Assembly: GCA_018335765.1 (NCBI GenBank)
Contig: JAGXRU010000209.1
Location: 1-8,017 of the forward strand
Length of the DNA stretch: 8,017 bases
Direction: 5' to 3'
From: Alkaliphilus sp.
Lineage (GTDB): Bacteria > Bacillota > Clostridia > Peptostreptococcales > Thermotaleaceae
Shown here: piece by piece, positions 1 through 6,657 of the stretch
Layout: each line of letters begins with the position of its first letter
Position numbering within the stretch: the first letter of the stretch is position 1
Notes under the pieces: generated by a model
Databases searched by the model: none
What the model was told of the DNA's origin: nothing
What the model saw: the letters and a program-made list of their open reading frames with translations, nothing else
Position numbers and translations under genes: made by a program

Positions 1-930
1 GAAACTGTATTTGAAGCTATTCGAAATCAATATAAGGTTTCCAACAAAATATCCTTTTTCAGTCATATTCAGGTCATCGTCATAGGTGAAGAATTGGCAA
101 GAAAAGGAATCGCTGATGCCATGGACTTTTTCAAAAGAAATCATGAGACAAGACTTACATCTAATATTCTGATAGCTAAGGATACAACCGCCCAAAAAAT
201 TCTCCGGGCAACAAGTGATTTAGAACAAATCCCGGCAATTCATTTGCGTGGCATCATTGAAAATCATAAAAAAAGCGGTGACATACAAAACAGCCGAATG
301 ATTGATGTAATGAAGCTATTGAGTAACAACGAAATACAACCCACCATATCAGTCGTGGAAATTGTCGGCAACACTTCTGATTCCATCGATATTCATAATA
401 TTCGTATCTACGGTTCCGGAGTGTTTCGAGAGGATAAATTGATCGGATGGCTTGAATCTGAGGAGACTCTTGGACTCTTATACATTAAAGATTTAATAAA
501 AAGTGGTATCCTAAGCGTTCCTAATCCATCAGCAAAAGATAAAATGGTGACGGTTGAGGCAGTACGCTCTTACACAAAAAAAGATGTGAGATTGGTAGAT
601 AACAGCCCCGAATTTTTCATTAAAATCAATGCCCTAGGCAGCATTGCAGGGCAAGAAGGACTTGCAGAGACCACATCTCCCGACTTTCTTCAAAAATTGG
701 AAAAAGAATGCGAAAAAAAAATAAAGAGCATTGTATTAAATACGGTTGAAATTTCGCAAAAAAAATATAACTCTGACATAATGGGTTTAGGCGAACTGCT
801 CCATATTGAGCACCCAAAATATTGGAAGGAAGTACAAGAAGAGTGGCCTGAATTGTTCAGCCGTGTTCCGGTTCATGTTGAAGTTGTATTTACTATTCAA
901 AGAACCGGAAGGATCAGCACACCTATATAG
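1..930 (+). CDS. Ger(x)C/GerAC-family spore germination lipoprotein, 5' end cut off by the window edge
   Basis: C subunit of a spore germinant receptor, a lipoprotein that sits with the A and B subunits in the inner spore membrane and is needed for the response to nutrient germinants. The frame is open from base 1, so 309 residues are visible. Family members are usually about 370-400 residues, so the signal peptide and lipobox cysteine lie outside the window. Family-typical stretches are visible: a core reading HIQVIVIGEELARKGI followed by DAMDFFKRN (about nt 64-141), GVFREDKLIGWLESEE (about nt 421-468), and a C-terminal domain with YNSDIMGLGELLHIEHPKYW and an ending near IQRTGRIS. The TTG at 94 lies inside conserved sequence and is not the start. 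The next gene begins 18 bp downstream, which fits one operon. The order C-(small ORF)-B resembles gerK-type operons, where C precedes B. The family call is firm, but which receptor this is cannot be told. Confidence 0.93.
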   Translation, partial: ETVFEAIRNQYKVSNKISFFSHIQVIVIGEELARKGIADAMDFFKRNHETRLTSNILIAKDTTAQKILRATSDLEQIPAIHLRGIIENHKKSGDIQNSRMIDVMKLLSNNEIQPTISVVEIVGNTSDSIDIHNIRIYGSGVFREDKLIGWLESEETLGLLYIKDLIKSGILSVPNPSAKDKMVTVEAVRSYTKKDVRLVDNSPEFFIKINALGSIAGQEGLAETTSPDFLQKLEKECEKKIKSIVLNTVEISQKKYNSDIMGLGELLHIEHPKYWKEVQEEWPELFSRVPVHVEVVFTIQRTGRISTPI

Positions 931-948
931 TCGAAAGGGAGAGAAGAT

Positions 949-1173
949 ATGTTTATCGTCGGCATCGTTGCAGCCTTTTTGCTGATATTCTTATTGGACT
1001 TGAAGAAATTAATAAATGCGAATCAGAGAAAAACCACCCTGCTCGCATATCTTTTATTGCTTACCACCGGTTTTTCTATCAGTCTGCTTCAGATATTAGC
1101 AGACAAGCCTCCCAGCCCGGCGGTTTACATAGAAAAAATGATCGATTTTTTGTTAGGAGGTGGAACACCCTGA
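949..1173 (+). CDS. small two-helix membrane protein, germinant-receptor D-subunit-like
   Basis: A 74-residue protein with two predicted membrane helices, about residues 2-16 and 31-49, separated by a basic loop (KKLINANQRK). They are followed by a short tail with KPPSPAVYIEKMIDFL. It starts at ATG 949 behind a strong ribosome binding site (AAAGGGAGAG, 934-943), 18 bp after the GerAC stop, and its TGA overlaps the start of the GerAB gene. Small two-helix proteins of about 65-80 residues, called D subunits, are known from germinant-receptor operons of Bacillus, where they modulate germination. Size, topology and position all fit that class. That it is a real gene is well supported by the RBS, the tight spacing and the overlap. 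The D-subunit role is inferred, because no sequence comparison could be run. Its last residues (GGGTP) are encoded by the RBS region of the following gene. Confidence 0.8.
   Translation: MFIVGIVAAFLLIFLLDLKKLINANQRKTTLLAYLLLLTTGFSISLLQILADKPPSPAVYIEKMIDFLLGGGTP
1155..1160 (+). promoter_or_regulatory. ribosome binding site that fixes a CTG start for the GerAB gene
   Basis: A perfect AGGAGG lies 9 nt before a CTG at 1170-1172, inside the end of the preceding small ORF. No ATG, GTG or TTG in the right frame lies at a suitable distance. The next in-frame candidate is TTG 1203, 42 nt away, and it would delete a conserved N-terminus. The site therefore supports initiation at CTG 1170. Confidence 0.75.
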
Positions 1174-2258
1174 AATCAGAAACAAAAATATCCTCTATAC
1201 AATTGTTTCTTCTCTTGCTTGCATTCATTTACGGCAGCTCAGCCATTATCAATTCAGCTGTCGGAGCCTATCAGGATGCGTGGTTTGCATTCATCATAGG
1301 CTGGTTTTCCAGCTACCTGCTGATTGGCGTATATGTTTATTTATCTCTGCTTCATCCTCAAAGAACGCTTATCGATATTCTGACAGAATGCTTTGGACGA
1401 TTTTTTGGTAAAATTTTTGCCACCTTCTACATATTTTATTTTATACATTTGGCAGCCTTGGTTCTTCGCAATTTTGGCGAATATATGAACACAGTTAATT
1501 ACCCCGATACCCCTCTGCTTTTTTTGCTTATTGCGCTTGCTGTTGTTACGGCGTTTGCTGTCAGAAATGGTTTAGAGGCAATATCTAGAGTAAATGAAAT
1601 ATTGATGCCCTTTGCAATATTTTTTGTTATTGCATTGTTTTTTATTTTCTTTCATACTTACGAGCTGAAGAATTTACTTCCTTTCCTGGATAAAGGATTT
1701 GCTCATGTGTTGAAGATCAGCTTTGGTGTATTGACTTTCCCGTTCGGCGAGACTGTGGTTTTTCTGATGATCTTTCCCTCCTTAAACAAGAAGGAAAATT
1801 TACTCAAGACTACCTCTTTATCGATTACAGCAAGCGGTCTGATATTATTAATTATTACCCTTAGGGATTTAATGGCGCTCGGTCCTGAACTCATAAACAC
1901 AATAATTTTTCCGCCCCATTCTACCACCGGTTTGCTTCCTGATTTTGTGATAGACCCATTTATAGCGGCTAATCTGCTTATCAACGGAGGCCTTAAAATA
2001 GTTATTTGTTTATATGCTGCATCCCTAGGAATAACTCAATTGTTTGGATTGCAAGATTATAAGCTATTTGTGCTGCCCATTACCGCCATAGTGATCTCTC
2101 TGTCCAACTGGATTTATGAAAGTCTGCCCGAAATGCTTAGATGGGCAGCCGAAGTATATCCTATTTACGCCATTCCCTTTCAGTTTATTATTCCAATTAC
2201 ATTGCTTTTGATTTCCATTATTAAAAAAAAGAGATCCACAGAAAAAACTACTAATTGA
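1170..2258 (+). CDS. GerAB-family spore germination protein (spore permease, B subunit), probable CTG start
   Basis: B subunit of a spore germinant receptor, an integral membrane protein of the amino acid/polyamine/organocation (APC) transporter-like Spore_permease family, thought to bind the germinant. From CTG 1170 it is 362 residues, the usual length of about 360-370. The N-terminus then reads MKSETKISSIQLFLLLLAFIYGSS, matching the family pattern (a short polar lead with KIS.xQ, then helix 1). Starting at TTG 1203 would lose 11 of these residues and has no RBS. About ten hydrophobic helices are visible (near residues 12-31, 38-60, 78-100, 112-131, 143-162, 183-208, 215-236, 270-295, 300-318, 335-352). 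The conserved FPFGETVVFLMIFPSLNK stretch lies at about 190-207, and the tail is basic (KKKRSTEK). CTG overlaps the TGA of the upstream small ORF (CTGA), suggesting translational coupling. The gene looks intact and is the last of the ger operon. The family is certain; the start codon is an inference. Confidence 0.93.
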   Translation: MKSETKISSIQLFLLLLAFIYGSSAIINSAVGAYQDAWFAFIIGWFSSYLLIGVYVYLSLLHPQRTLIDILTECFGRFFGKIFATFYIFYFIHLAALVLRNFGEYMNTVNYPDTPLLFLLIALAVVTAFAVRNGLEAISRVNEILMPFAIFFVIALFFIFFHTYELKNLLPFLDKGFAHVLKISFGVLTFPFGETVVFLMIFPSLNKKENLLKTTSLSITASGLILLIITLRDLMALGPELINTIIFPPHSTTGLLPDFVIDPFIAANLLINGGLKIVICLYAASLGITQLFGLQDYKLFVLPITAIVISLSNWIYESLPEMLRWAAEVYPIYAIPFQFIIPITLLLISIIKKKRSTEKTTN

Positions 2259-2279
2259 ATCCATAGAATTTTTGCTTCG

Positions 2280-2317
2280 GTTTATGATAAATATGTAATA
2301 TACTATGTTTATGATAA
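2280..2317 (+). repeat. direct repeat GTTTATGATAA, two copies 27 bp apart
   Basis: The 11-mer GTTTATGATAA occurs at 2280-2290 and again at 2307-2317. Within it, TTATGATAA is a palindrome around a single central base. One copy overlaps the spacer of the candidate promoter and the other lies just downstream of its -10. The arrangement could be a pair of operator half sites, but chance is plausible in such AT-rich DNA. Confidence 0.4.
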
Positions 2318-2332
2318 CCTATTCAAAATAAA

Positions 2333-2356
2333 GTTAAGCCTCAACATTAACTTAAC
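2333..2356. repeat. short inverted repeat GTTAAG...CTTAAC in the Nudix leader
   Basis: A perfect 6-bp inverted repeat, GTTAAG (2333-2338) and CTTAAC (2351-2356), with a 12-nt loop, lies just upstream of the Nudix ribosome binding site. There is no T-run after it, so it is not a typical terminator. It may be an operator or a weak leader hairpin, or chance. Confidence 0.3.
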
Positions 2357-2380
2357 CTTAAATATGAGGAGTGAAATTCT

Positions 2381-3001
2381 ATGGATCTAAAACAACTCAC
2401 TAAAAAATTTATGAACAAAATTCCTCAGCCAGAGGGCAATTATAAGTGCTATTCTGTTATGGCTCCAATTATACAAATAAATGATGAACCTCATCTGTTG
2501 TTCGAGATAAGGTCAGAAGCCTTAAAGACTCAGCCCAGAGAAATTTGTTTCCCTGGAGGTAGAATTGAACCTGATGAATCCCCTATGAACTGTGCTATAA
2601 GAGAAACCAGCGAGGAATTGAATCTCTCCCCTTCCGGAATTAAAATCATTGGCCCTTTGGATTTTCTGGTTCTACCCTATAACCTGTTACTCTATCCGTT
2701 TTTGGGTTTTTTAGATTGTGTAGACCCAGAGGCCTTGGACTTTAACAAGGATGAGGTTGCAGAGATTTTTACCGTCCCTCTTAAATTTTTCACGGAAAAT
2801 GAGCCGATTTCGCATCCAATAGAAATTTATATCAAGACCAATGAGGGTTTCCCCTACCATATGATTCAAGAGGGAAAGAATTATAACTGGAAGAGTGGCG
2901 AATATCCTGTTTATTTTTATACCTATCAAAACCATATTATTTGGGGTATAACTGCAAGAATCATAAAAAACCTTGTGGATATACTTAAAACTTGTGACTA
3001 G
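2381..3001 (+). CDS. Nudix hydrolase, CoA pyrophosphatase-like
   Basis: A 206-residue cytoplasmic Nudix hydrolase. The Nudix box is complete: G60-x5-E66-x7-R74-E75-x2-E78-E79, within GGRIEPDESPMNCAIRETSE, and these glutamates bind the catalytic metal. Immediately upstream, residues 39-60 (LLFEIRS...FPGG) resemble the extra motif of Nudix enzymes that cleave coenzyme A and its derivatives into 3',5'-ADP and 4'-phosphopantetheine. The match is partial: the RS and FPGG are present, but some internal positions differ. The usual final glycine of the Nudix box is Asn81. Length is typical of this group (about 190-210). ATG 2381 follows GAGGAG at a good distance. The gene stands alone on the + strand and is convergent with metF. 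Nudix membership is firm; the CoA substrate is inferred from the motif. Confidence 0.9.
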   Translation: MDLKQLTKKFMNKIPQPEGNYKCYSVMAPIIQINDEPHLLFEIRSEALKTQPREICFPGGRIEPDESPMNCAIRETSEELNLSPSGIKIIGPLDFLVLPYNLLLYPFLGFLDCVDPEALDFNKDEVAEIFTVPLKFFTENEPISHPIEIYIKTNEGFPYHMIQEGKNYNWKSGEYPVYFYTYQNHIIWGITARIIKNLVDILKTCD

Positions 3002-3017
3002 TTTATTAAAGAGCGTA

Positions 3018-3093
3018 GCCATGGGGACGGTTCGTCTGTATTGTTGGCGAAGCCAGCAACCGCAGGGAATACAGAGGAACTGTCCCCTGTGGC
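3018..3093. repeat. REP-like long imperfect inverted repeat between convergent genes
   Basis: The left arm 3018-3042 pairs with the right arm 3068-3093 over about 25 bp. Paired blocks are GCCA/TGGC, GGGGAC/GTCCCC, GTTC/GAAC and TCTGTATT/AATACAGA, interrupted by one G-T wobble, one G-G mismatch and a one-base bulge. The loop contains its own small hairpin, GTTGGC-GAA-GCC...AAC (3043-3060). No T-run follows on either strand, so it is not a standard rho-independent terminator, although such a stem could still slow transcription from both sides. The GGGAC(A/G)GTTC core resembles dispersed palindromic repeats seen in clostridial genomes, some of which are mobilised by REP-associated (RAYT, Y1-type) transposases. 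That link is inference; no transposase gene is in the window. Confidence 0.75.
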
Positions 3094-3122
3094 ATAGTAT
3101 ATCTAGTTAAGGAAGAGGTCAA

Positions 3123-3989
3123 TTATTCCTCTTCCTCAAGAATTTCAAGCACAATATTTGCATCTCCCACAGGCATAATATGAACTCCCTGTGTCATATT
3201 CCTAAACTGACTCAATAGCTCTACAGCTATTTTAATCCCTTCTGGTCTTCCTCCTTGTTTCATTCTTTCTTCCACCCAATTAGGAATTTCAATACCAGGA
3301 ATATGCTCAATGATATGTCTTGTCATTTTCATGCTCTTAAGGGGAAGTATTCCCGCTATGACAGGTATATGGAAATGTCTTACTTTCTCAAGAAATAGAT
3401 TTAAAGCTTCCAAATCAAAGACAGGTTGAGTCTGTATGAAATTTGCACCCTTCTCTATTTTCGATATCAGTTTTTCCATTTCTAAACTCATATCCTTTGC
3501 ACAGGGATTCGCAGCAACGCCTATATTAAAATTTGGTGACTCATTCAACGGATTTCCTGACATATCATTCCCATTTTTCAACGTATTTGCAATATGAACC
3601 AGACCTGTGGAATCCACCTCAAAAACACCCTTTGATTTCGGATGATCTCCGACAGAAGGAGGATCACCTGTGAGAATAAGCAGGTTTTTAACGCCTAAGG
3701 CTGCTGCCCCTAAAAGCTCCGATTGAAGCCCTATTATATTCCTGTCTCTGCAGGTTAGGTGAAAAATTGCATCCAAATTAGCCTTTGTGCGTATGATGTG
3801 AGCAATAGCAATAGGACTCATTCTTAAATTAGCCATGGGACAATCTGTTATATTTATTGCATCTACCCTATCCCTAAGCTGATTAGAATAATACACCACT
3901 TTATCGGTATTAATCCCCTTTGGAGGCTCTAACTCAACAGTTATGACAAATTTACCGCCCTCTAGTTTATCTCTTAATTCCAGCATCAT
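3123..3989 (-). CDS. metF: methylenetetrahydrofolate reductase MetF
   Basis: Cytoplasmic flavoprotein that reduces 5,10-methylenetetrahydrofolate to 5-methyltetrahydrofolate, the methyl donor for the MetH encoded just upstream. It has 288 residues, close to the E. coli length (296). Family landmarks are VELEPPKG (residues 18-25; Glu19 aligns with the catalytic Glu28 of E. coli), LILTGDPPS (104-112, with Asp109) and FIQTQPVFD (184-192, with Gln188). The C-terminus (GVHIMPVGDANIVLEILEEEE) differs from the enterobacterial ending. I judge it closer to the clostridial/YitJ-type enzymes, from memory rather than an alignment. The gene begins ATGATG: the first ATG overlaps the metH TGA by 4 bp and the second by 1 bp. 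An SD (GGAAAGGAAA, 3995-4004) inside the metH end serves either. The pair is thus co-transcribed and probably translationally coupled. It is the last gene of the unit. Confidence 0.95.
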   Translation of the reverse strand: MMLELRDKLEGGKFVITVELEPPKGINTDKVVYYSNQLRDRVDAINITDCPMANLRMSPIAIAHIIRTKANLDAIFHLTCRDRNIIGLQSELLGAAALGVKNLLILTGDPPSVGDHPKSKGVFEVDSTGLVHIANTLKNGNDMSGNPLNESPNFNIGVAANPCAKDMSLEMEKLISKIEKGANFIQTQPVFDLEALNLFLEKVRHFHIPVIAGILPLKSMKMTRHIIEHIPGIEIPNWVEERMKQGGRPEGIKIAVELLSQFRNMTQGVHIMPVGDANIVLEILEEEE

Positions 3990-6397
3990 AAATTTTTCCT
4001 TTCCATAATTAATTTTCTTGACTGTTTCACGGCTTCAATCGCATCATTTGCATAATAGGCACCAATCTCCTCTGCATAATCCTGCGTAACTACCGCCCCT
4101 CCAATCAATACCGGAATATTAATTTTTATTTTATTAAGCTGTTCTGTTACCTTTCTCATTTCCTGCATGGTTGTTGTCATAAGTGCACTCAAGCCAATGA
4201 TATCCGCCTTATGCTCCAACGCTGTACTGATAATAACATCTGCAGAAACATCTCTTCCCAGATCAATTACATTGAATCCATGATTTTCTAGCATAACGGC
4301 TACGATATTCTTTCCTATATCATGGATATCATTCTTCACTGTTGCCAATACGATCGTTCCTTCCTTTTCTTGACCACTTTTTTGAAGATCCTCCTTTAAG
4401 TATCCAAAACATTTTTGAGCTGTCTCCGCTGCCAATAGTAGTTGAGGCAGAAAGAAAATATGTTTTTCATAAAGATTTCCGACCTCGTCCAAGGCAGGTA
4501 TTACACATTCATTAATGATCGTGATTGCTTCCTTTCCCTGTGATTTTAATTCATCTATTATTTTAAAGACTTGACCTTTTTCGCCTGATTTAATGGTGTC
4601 CCTAAGCTTATTTTCAAAGCTGTCCTCTAAAATATTTTCAGCTTTTTTGTGAGAATCGGGTTGGCTTCTTCTGATATAGGCTGATGCCTGTGGATCCTTT
4701 CCAGTTAGCACATCAGCACTGTGAATTACAGTCCACATATTCTCATGCATTGGATTCATGATAGGTAAATCCAATCCGGCTTCAAGTGCCATTGCCAAAA
4801 AGACGGAATTTAGATTTTCACGAGCCGGCAGACCATGGGATACATTACTGACACCTAAAGCCGTCTTTACACCCAACTCCTCCTTCACTATTTTAAGAGC
4901 CTTAATTGTCTCCATAACCAATTTCTGTTGCGCCCCTGCGGTGAGGGTAAGGGTATCAATAAAAATATCCTGTTTCTTCATTCCCCTTTCCAAAGCTCTA
5001 TTCACAATTTTTTTCGCTATTGCAACTCTTTCTTCAGCTGTTTCCGGGATACCTGCACCGTCTAGAGTCAACCCCAATATGGAAGCACCATATCTTATTG
5101 CCAAACTGATAACAGCATCTAAAACATTGTCTTCTCCGGTGGTAGAATTAAGCAGTGGCTTACCCCTATAAGCCTTAAGGCCTGCTTCCATGGCTTTAAG
5201 ATCTATAGTATCTATAGAGAGAGGCTCACTTATCATTCCTTGAATGGCCAGTATTGCTTTTTCCATCCTCTCTCCTTCACTGTTGCCACTGTCTTTCATC
5301 CCCATATTTACATCAATAATATGAGCTCCCGCATCAAGCTGTTTAAAAGCTTCATCTACGATCACATCCATGTTGTCATCTTTTAAGGCTTGCTTGAGAT
5401 GTTTCCTAGCTGTGGGATTAATACACTCTCCTATGACCTTTGTTGACAGCTCTTTACCTATCAATACTGTCTTACTGCTACCTGCCAGCTTGGAAAATTC
5501 TATTTTTTTTCTAGGTATTGGTTTTAATCCACTCACAGTTAATACCAATTCTTTTATGTGGGCTGGCGTTGTTCCGCAGCATCCTCCGATTATATTGGCT
5601 CCTGCCTTTACTAATGGCTCAGCAAAGCCTGCCATACCCTTAGGTGATAGATCATAAACAGTGGTATTTCCTACTAGCCTAGGAAGTCCTGCATTAGGCT
5701 GGGCTATCAGGAATGCTTCTGAAATATCATGGGATCTCTTTAAAACCTCCACCATCCTATCAGCGCCAAAGCCACAGTTTGTCCCAATCACATCTACTCC
5801 AAGCGCCTCTAAGATTGTCACTGCTGTTTCCGGATCTGTCCCCATTAGAGTCCTTAGATTTTGTTCATAGGTCACAGTACAAATAATTGGTAAATTTCCA
5901 GCTGCTTTTACCGCAATAACAGCGATTTTTGCTTCATAAAGATCAGACATAGTTTCTATATTTATCAAATCAACGCCTTCATCAACTAATGCTTTTGCCT
6001 GCTCGTAAAAAACTTCATAGGCTTCATCAAAATTTAAATCTCCATAGGGATATAGCATTTTCCCCACAGGACCAATATCCCCAGCCACAAGACATCTACC
6101 CTTCGAAGCTTTCCTGGCAATATCTGTCGCATGTTGATTGATCTCCACAACAGAATTTAACAAACCATATTGAGAAAGCTTTATTTTATTGGCTCCAAAG
6201 GTGTTTGTTTGAATAATGTCACAGCCTGCATCTACATACTGCCCATGTATGTCCAACAAGACTTCCTTGTGGAACAGGTTGTAAATCTCTGGACATTCGT
6301 CTGCCTTCAAACCTTTGCTCTGAAGCATGGTGCCCATAGCTCCATCAAAAACCAATATTTTTTTATCCAGCAGTTCAATAAATTCTTTCTTTTTCAT
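3986..6397 (-). CDS. metH: cobalamin-dependent methionine synthase MetH, short form lacking the reactivation domain
   Basis: Transfers a methyl group from 5-methyltetrahydrofolate via methylcobalamin to homocysteine, making methionine. Domains in order are as follows. The homocysteine-binding domain (about 1-290) has DGAMGTMLQ at 18-26 and zinc ligands Cys208 (TNCG) and Cys273-Cys274 (GGCCGTTP). The pterin-binding domain (about 315-575) has GECINPTARK at 323-332, DVNMG at 362-366 and SIDTID at 394-399. The cobalamin cap helix bundle is about 585-675. The cobalamin-binding Rossmann domain (about 678-803) has DIHDIG at 690-695, with His692 as lower axial ligand, SALMTT at 737-742 and GGAVV at 766-770. 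At 803 residues it ends after the B12 domain. E. coli MetH (about 1,227) carries an extra AdoMet-binding reactivation domain that is absent here. Short MetHs are known in Clostridia and Thermotoga, so this is a natural form and not a truncation. The SD GGAAAGAG (6407-6414) lies 9 nt before the ATG. Transcription is controlled by the SAM-I riboswitch upstream. Confidence 0.97.
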   Translation of the reverse strand: MKKKEFIELLDKKILVFDGAMGTMLQSKGLKADECPEIYNLFHKEVLLDIHGQYVDAGCDIIQTNTFGANKIKLSQYGLLNSVVEINQHATDIARKASKGRCLVAGDIGPVGKMLYPYGDLNFDEAYEVFYEQAKALVDEGVDLINIETMSDLYEAKIAVIAVKAAGNLPIICTVTYEQNLRTLMGTDPETAVTILEALGVDVIGTNCGFGADRMVEVLKRSHDISEAFLIAQPNAGLPRLVGNTTVYDLSPKGMAGFAEPLVKAGANIIGGCCGTTPAHIKELVLTVSGLKPIPRKKIEFSKLAGSSKTVLIGKELSTKVIGECINPTARKHLKQALKDDNMDVIVDEAFKQLDAGAHIIDVNMGMKDSGNSEGERMEKAILAIQGMISEPLSIDTIDLKAMEAGLKAYRGKPLLNSTTGEDNVLDAVISLAIRYGASILGLTLDGAGIPETAEERVAIAKKIVNRALERGMKKQDIFIDTLTLTAGAQQKLVMETIKALKIVKEELGVKTALGVSNVSHGLPARENLNSVFLAMALEAGLDLPIMNPMHENMWTVIHSADVLTGKDPQASAYIRRSQPDSHKKAENILEDSFENKLRDTIKSGEKGQVFKIIDELKSQGKEAITIINECVIPALDEVGNLYEKHIFFLPQLLLAAETAQKCFGYLKEDLQKSGQEKEGTIVLATVKNDIHDIGKNIVAVMLENHGFNVIDLGRDVSADVIISTALEHKADIIGLSALMTTTMQEMRKVTEQLNKIKINIPVLIGGAVVTQDYAEEIGAYYANDAIEAVKQSRKLIMERKNL

Positions 6398-6440
6398 TTG
6401 ATCCCACTCTTTCCAGATAATTTTTTTACAGTGCAGATGT

Positions 6441-6474
6441 AAAATAAAAAAGCTACCTATAAGAAAAGTAGCTT
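6441..6474 (-). terminator. riboswitch-controlled rho-independent terminator upstream of metH
   Basis: On the - strand, AAGCTAC (6468-6474) pairs with GTAGCTT (6450-6456), plus one T-G wobble, around a 9-nt loop. The T-rich tract TTTTTTATTTT follows the stem. It lies 44 bp upstream of metH ATG, between the SAM aptamer and the gene, as expected for transcriptional attenuation. Confidence 0.9.
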
Positions 6475-6593
6475 AAAATTACTCCTCTTATCTACCAGAA
6501 CTAAGTTCTGTTGGATTTGGCACCTTACAGCATAATTAAATGCAGGTTGCCGGGCATCGTAGGGCCAGTCCCTCCGCCTCTCTTGATAAGAAC
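6441..6593 (-). ncRNA. SAM-I (S-box) riboswitch: aptamer plus expression platform
   Basis: The - strand carries the S-box core AGGGACTGGCCC, then GATGCCCGGCAACC, AGGTGCCAAATCC, and a P4 hairpin CAGAAC-TTA-GTTCTG. Helix P1 pairs TCTTATC (6585-6591) with GATAAGA (6486-6492). The expression platform is legible. The segment 6482-6491 (ATAAGAGGAG), which includes the 3' strand of P1, can instead pair over 10 positions, two of them G-T, with 6459-6468 (CTTTTCTTAT). That helix uses the loop and first bases of the terminator stem. So with SAM bound, P1 forms, the antiterminator is blocked and transcription stops before metH; with low SAM the antiterminator forms and metH-metF are expressed. The class is certain from sequence; the switching model follows from base pairing and known S-box behaviour. 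Confidence 0.97.
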
Positions 6594-6618
6594 ATTATTC
6601 AATTAATGCATTAAAGTA

Positions 6619-6647
6619 ATTCTAGTATATAGTGCTTTCTAAGTCAA
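6619..6647 (-). promoter_or_regulatory. sigma-A promoter of the riboswitch-metH-metF unit
   Basis: On the - strand, TTGACT (6642-6647) and TAGAAT (6619-6624) are separated by exactly 17 bp, close to the TTGACA/TATAAT consensus. Transcription would begin near 6612, about 20 nt before the riboswitch aptamer. The -35 lies only 10 bp from the edge of the neighbouring repeat element. Confidence 0.85.
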
Positions 6648-6657
6648 TATAATTTTT

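Larger units (their letters stand above)
2259..2380 (+). promoter_or_regulatory. intergenic region with a possible promoter for the Nudix gene
   Basis: A candidate sigma-A promoter is TTGCTT (2272-2277), an 18-bp spacer and TAATAT (2296-2301). The -35 is imperfect and the spacer 1 bp longer than ideal, so support is moderate. The region is very AT-rich. It contains no clear rho-independent terminator for the ger operon, so read-through into the Nudix gene is possible. A good ribosome binding site (GAGGAG, about 2365-2370) precedes ATG 2381. Confidence 0.4.

Noticed and set aside
94..96. TTG as the start of the GerAC-family gene
   Set aside because: The same frame is open to base 1 and encodes family-typical sequence upstream (HIQVIVIGEE); the gene simply runs off the left edge.
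2333..2356. Inverted repeat as a terminator of the ger operon
   Set aside because: The stem is only 6 bp and no T-run follows; it lies next to the RBS of the next gene.
3018..3093. Rho-independent terminator shared by the Nudix gene and metF
   Set aside because: The stem is strong, but there is no T-tract on either side; it is listed as a repeat element instead.
4758..5870. Open frames on the + strand opposite metH
   Set aside because: They lie antisense to strongly conserved MetH codons, have no ribosome binding sites worth noting and no recognisable domains.
3986..6397. metH truncated by mutation
   Set aside because: The frame ends cleanly after the cobalamin domain and overlaps metF by 4 bp; no remnant of an activation domain follows, so this is the natural short form.
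6441..6593. T-box leader for the met operon
   Set aside because: No T-box consensus or specifier loop is seen; the core motifs are unmistakably those of a SAM-I riboswitch.
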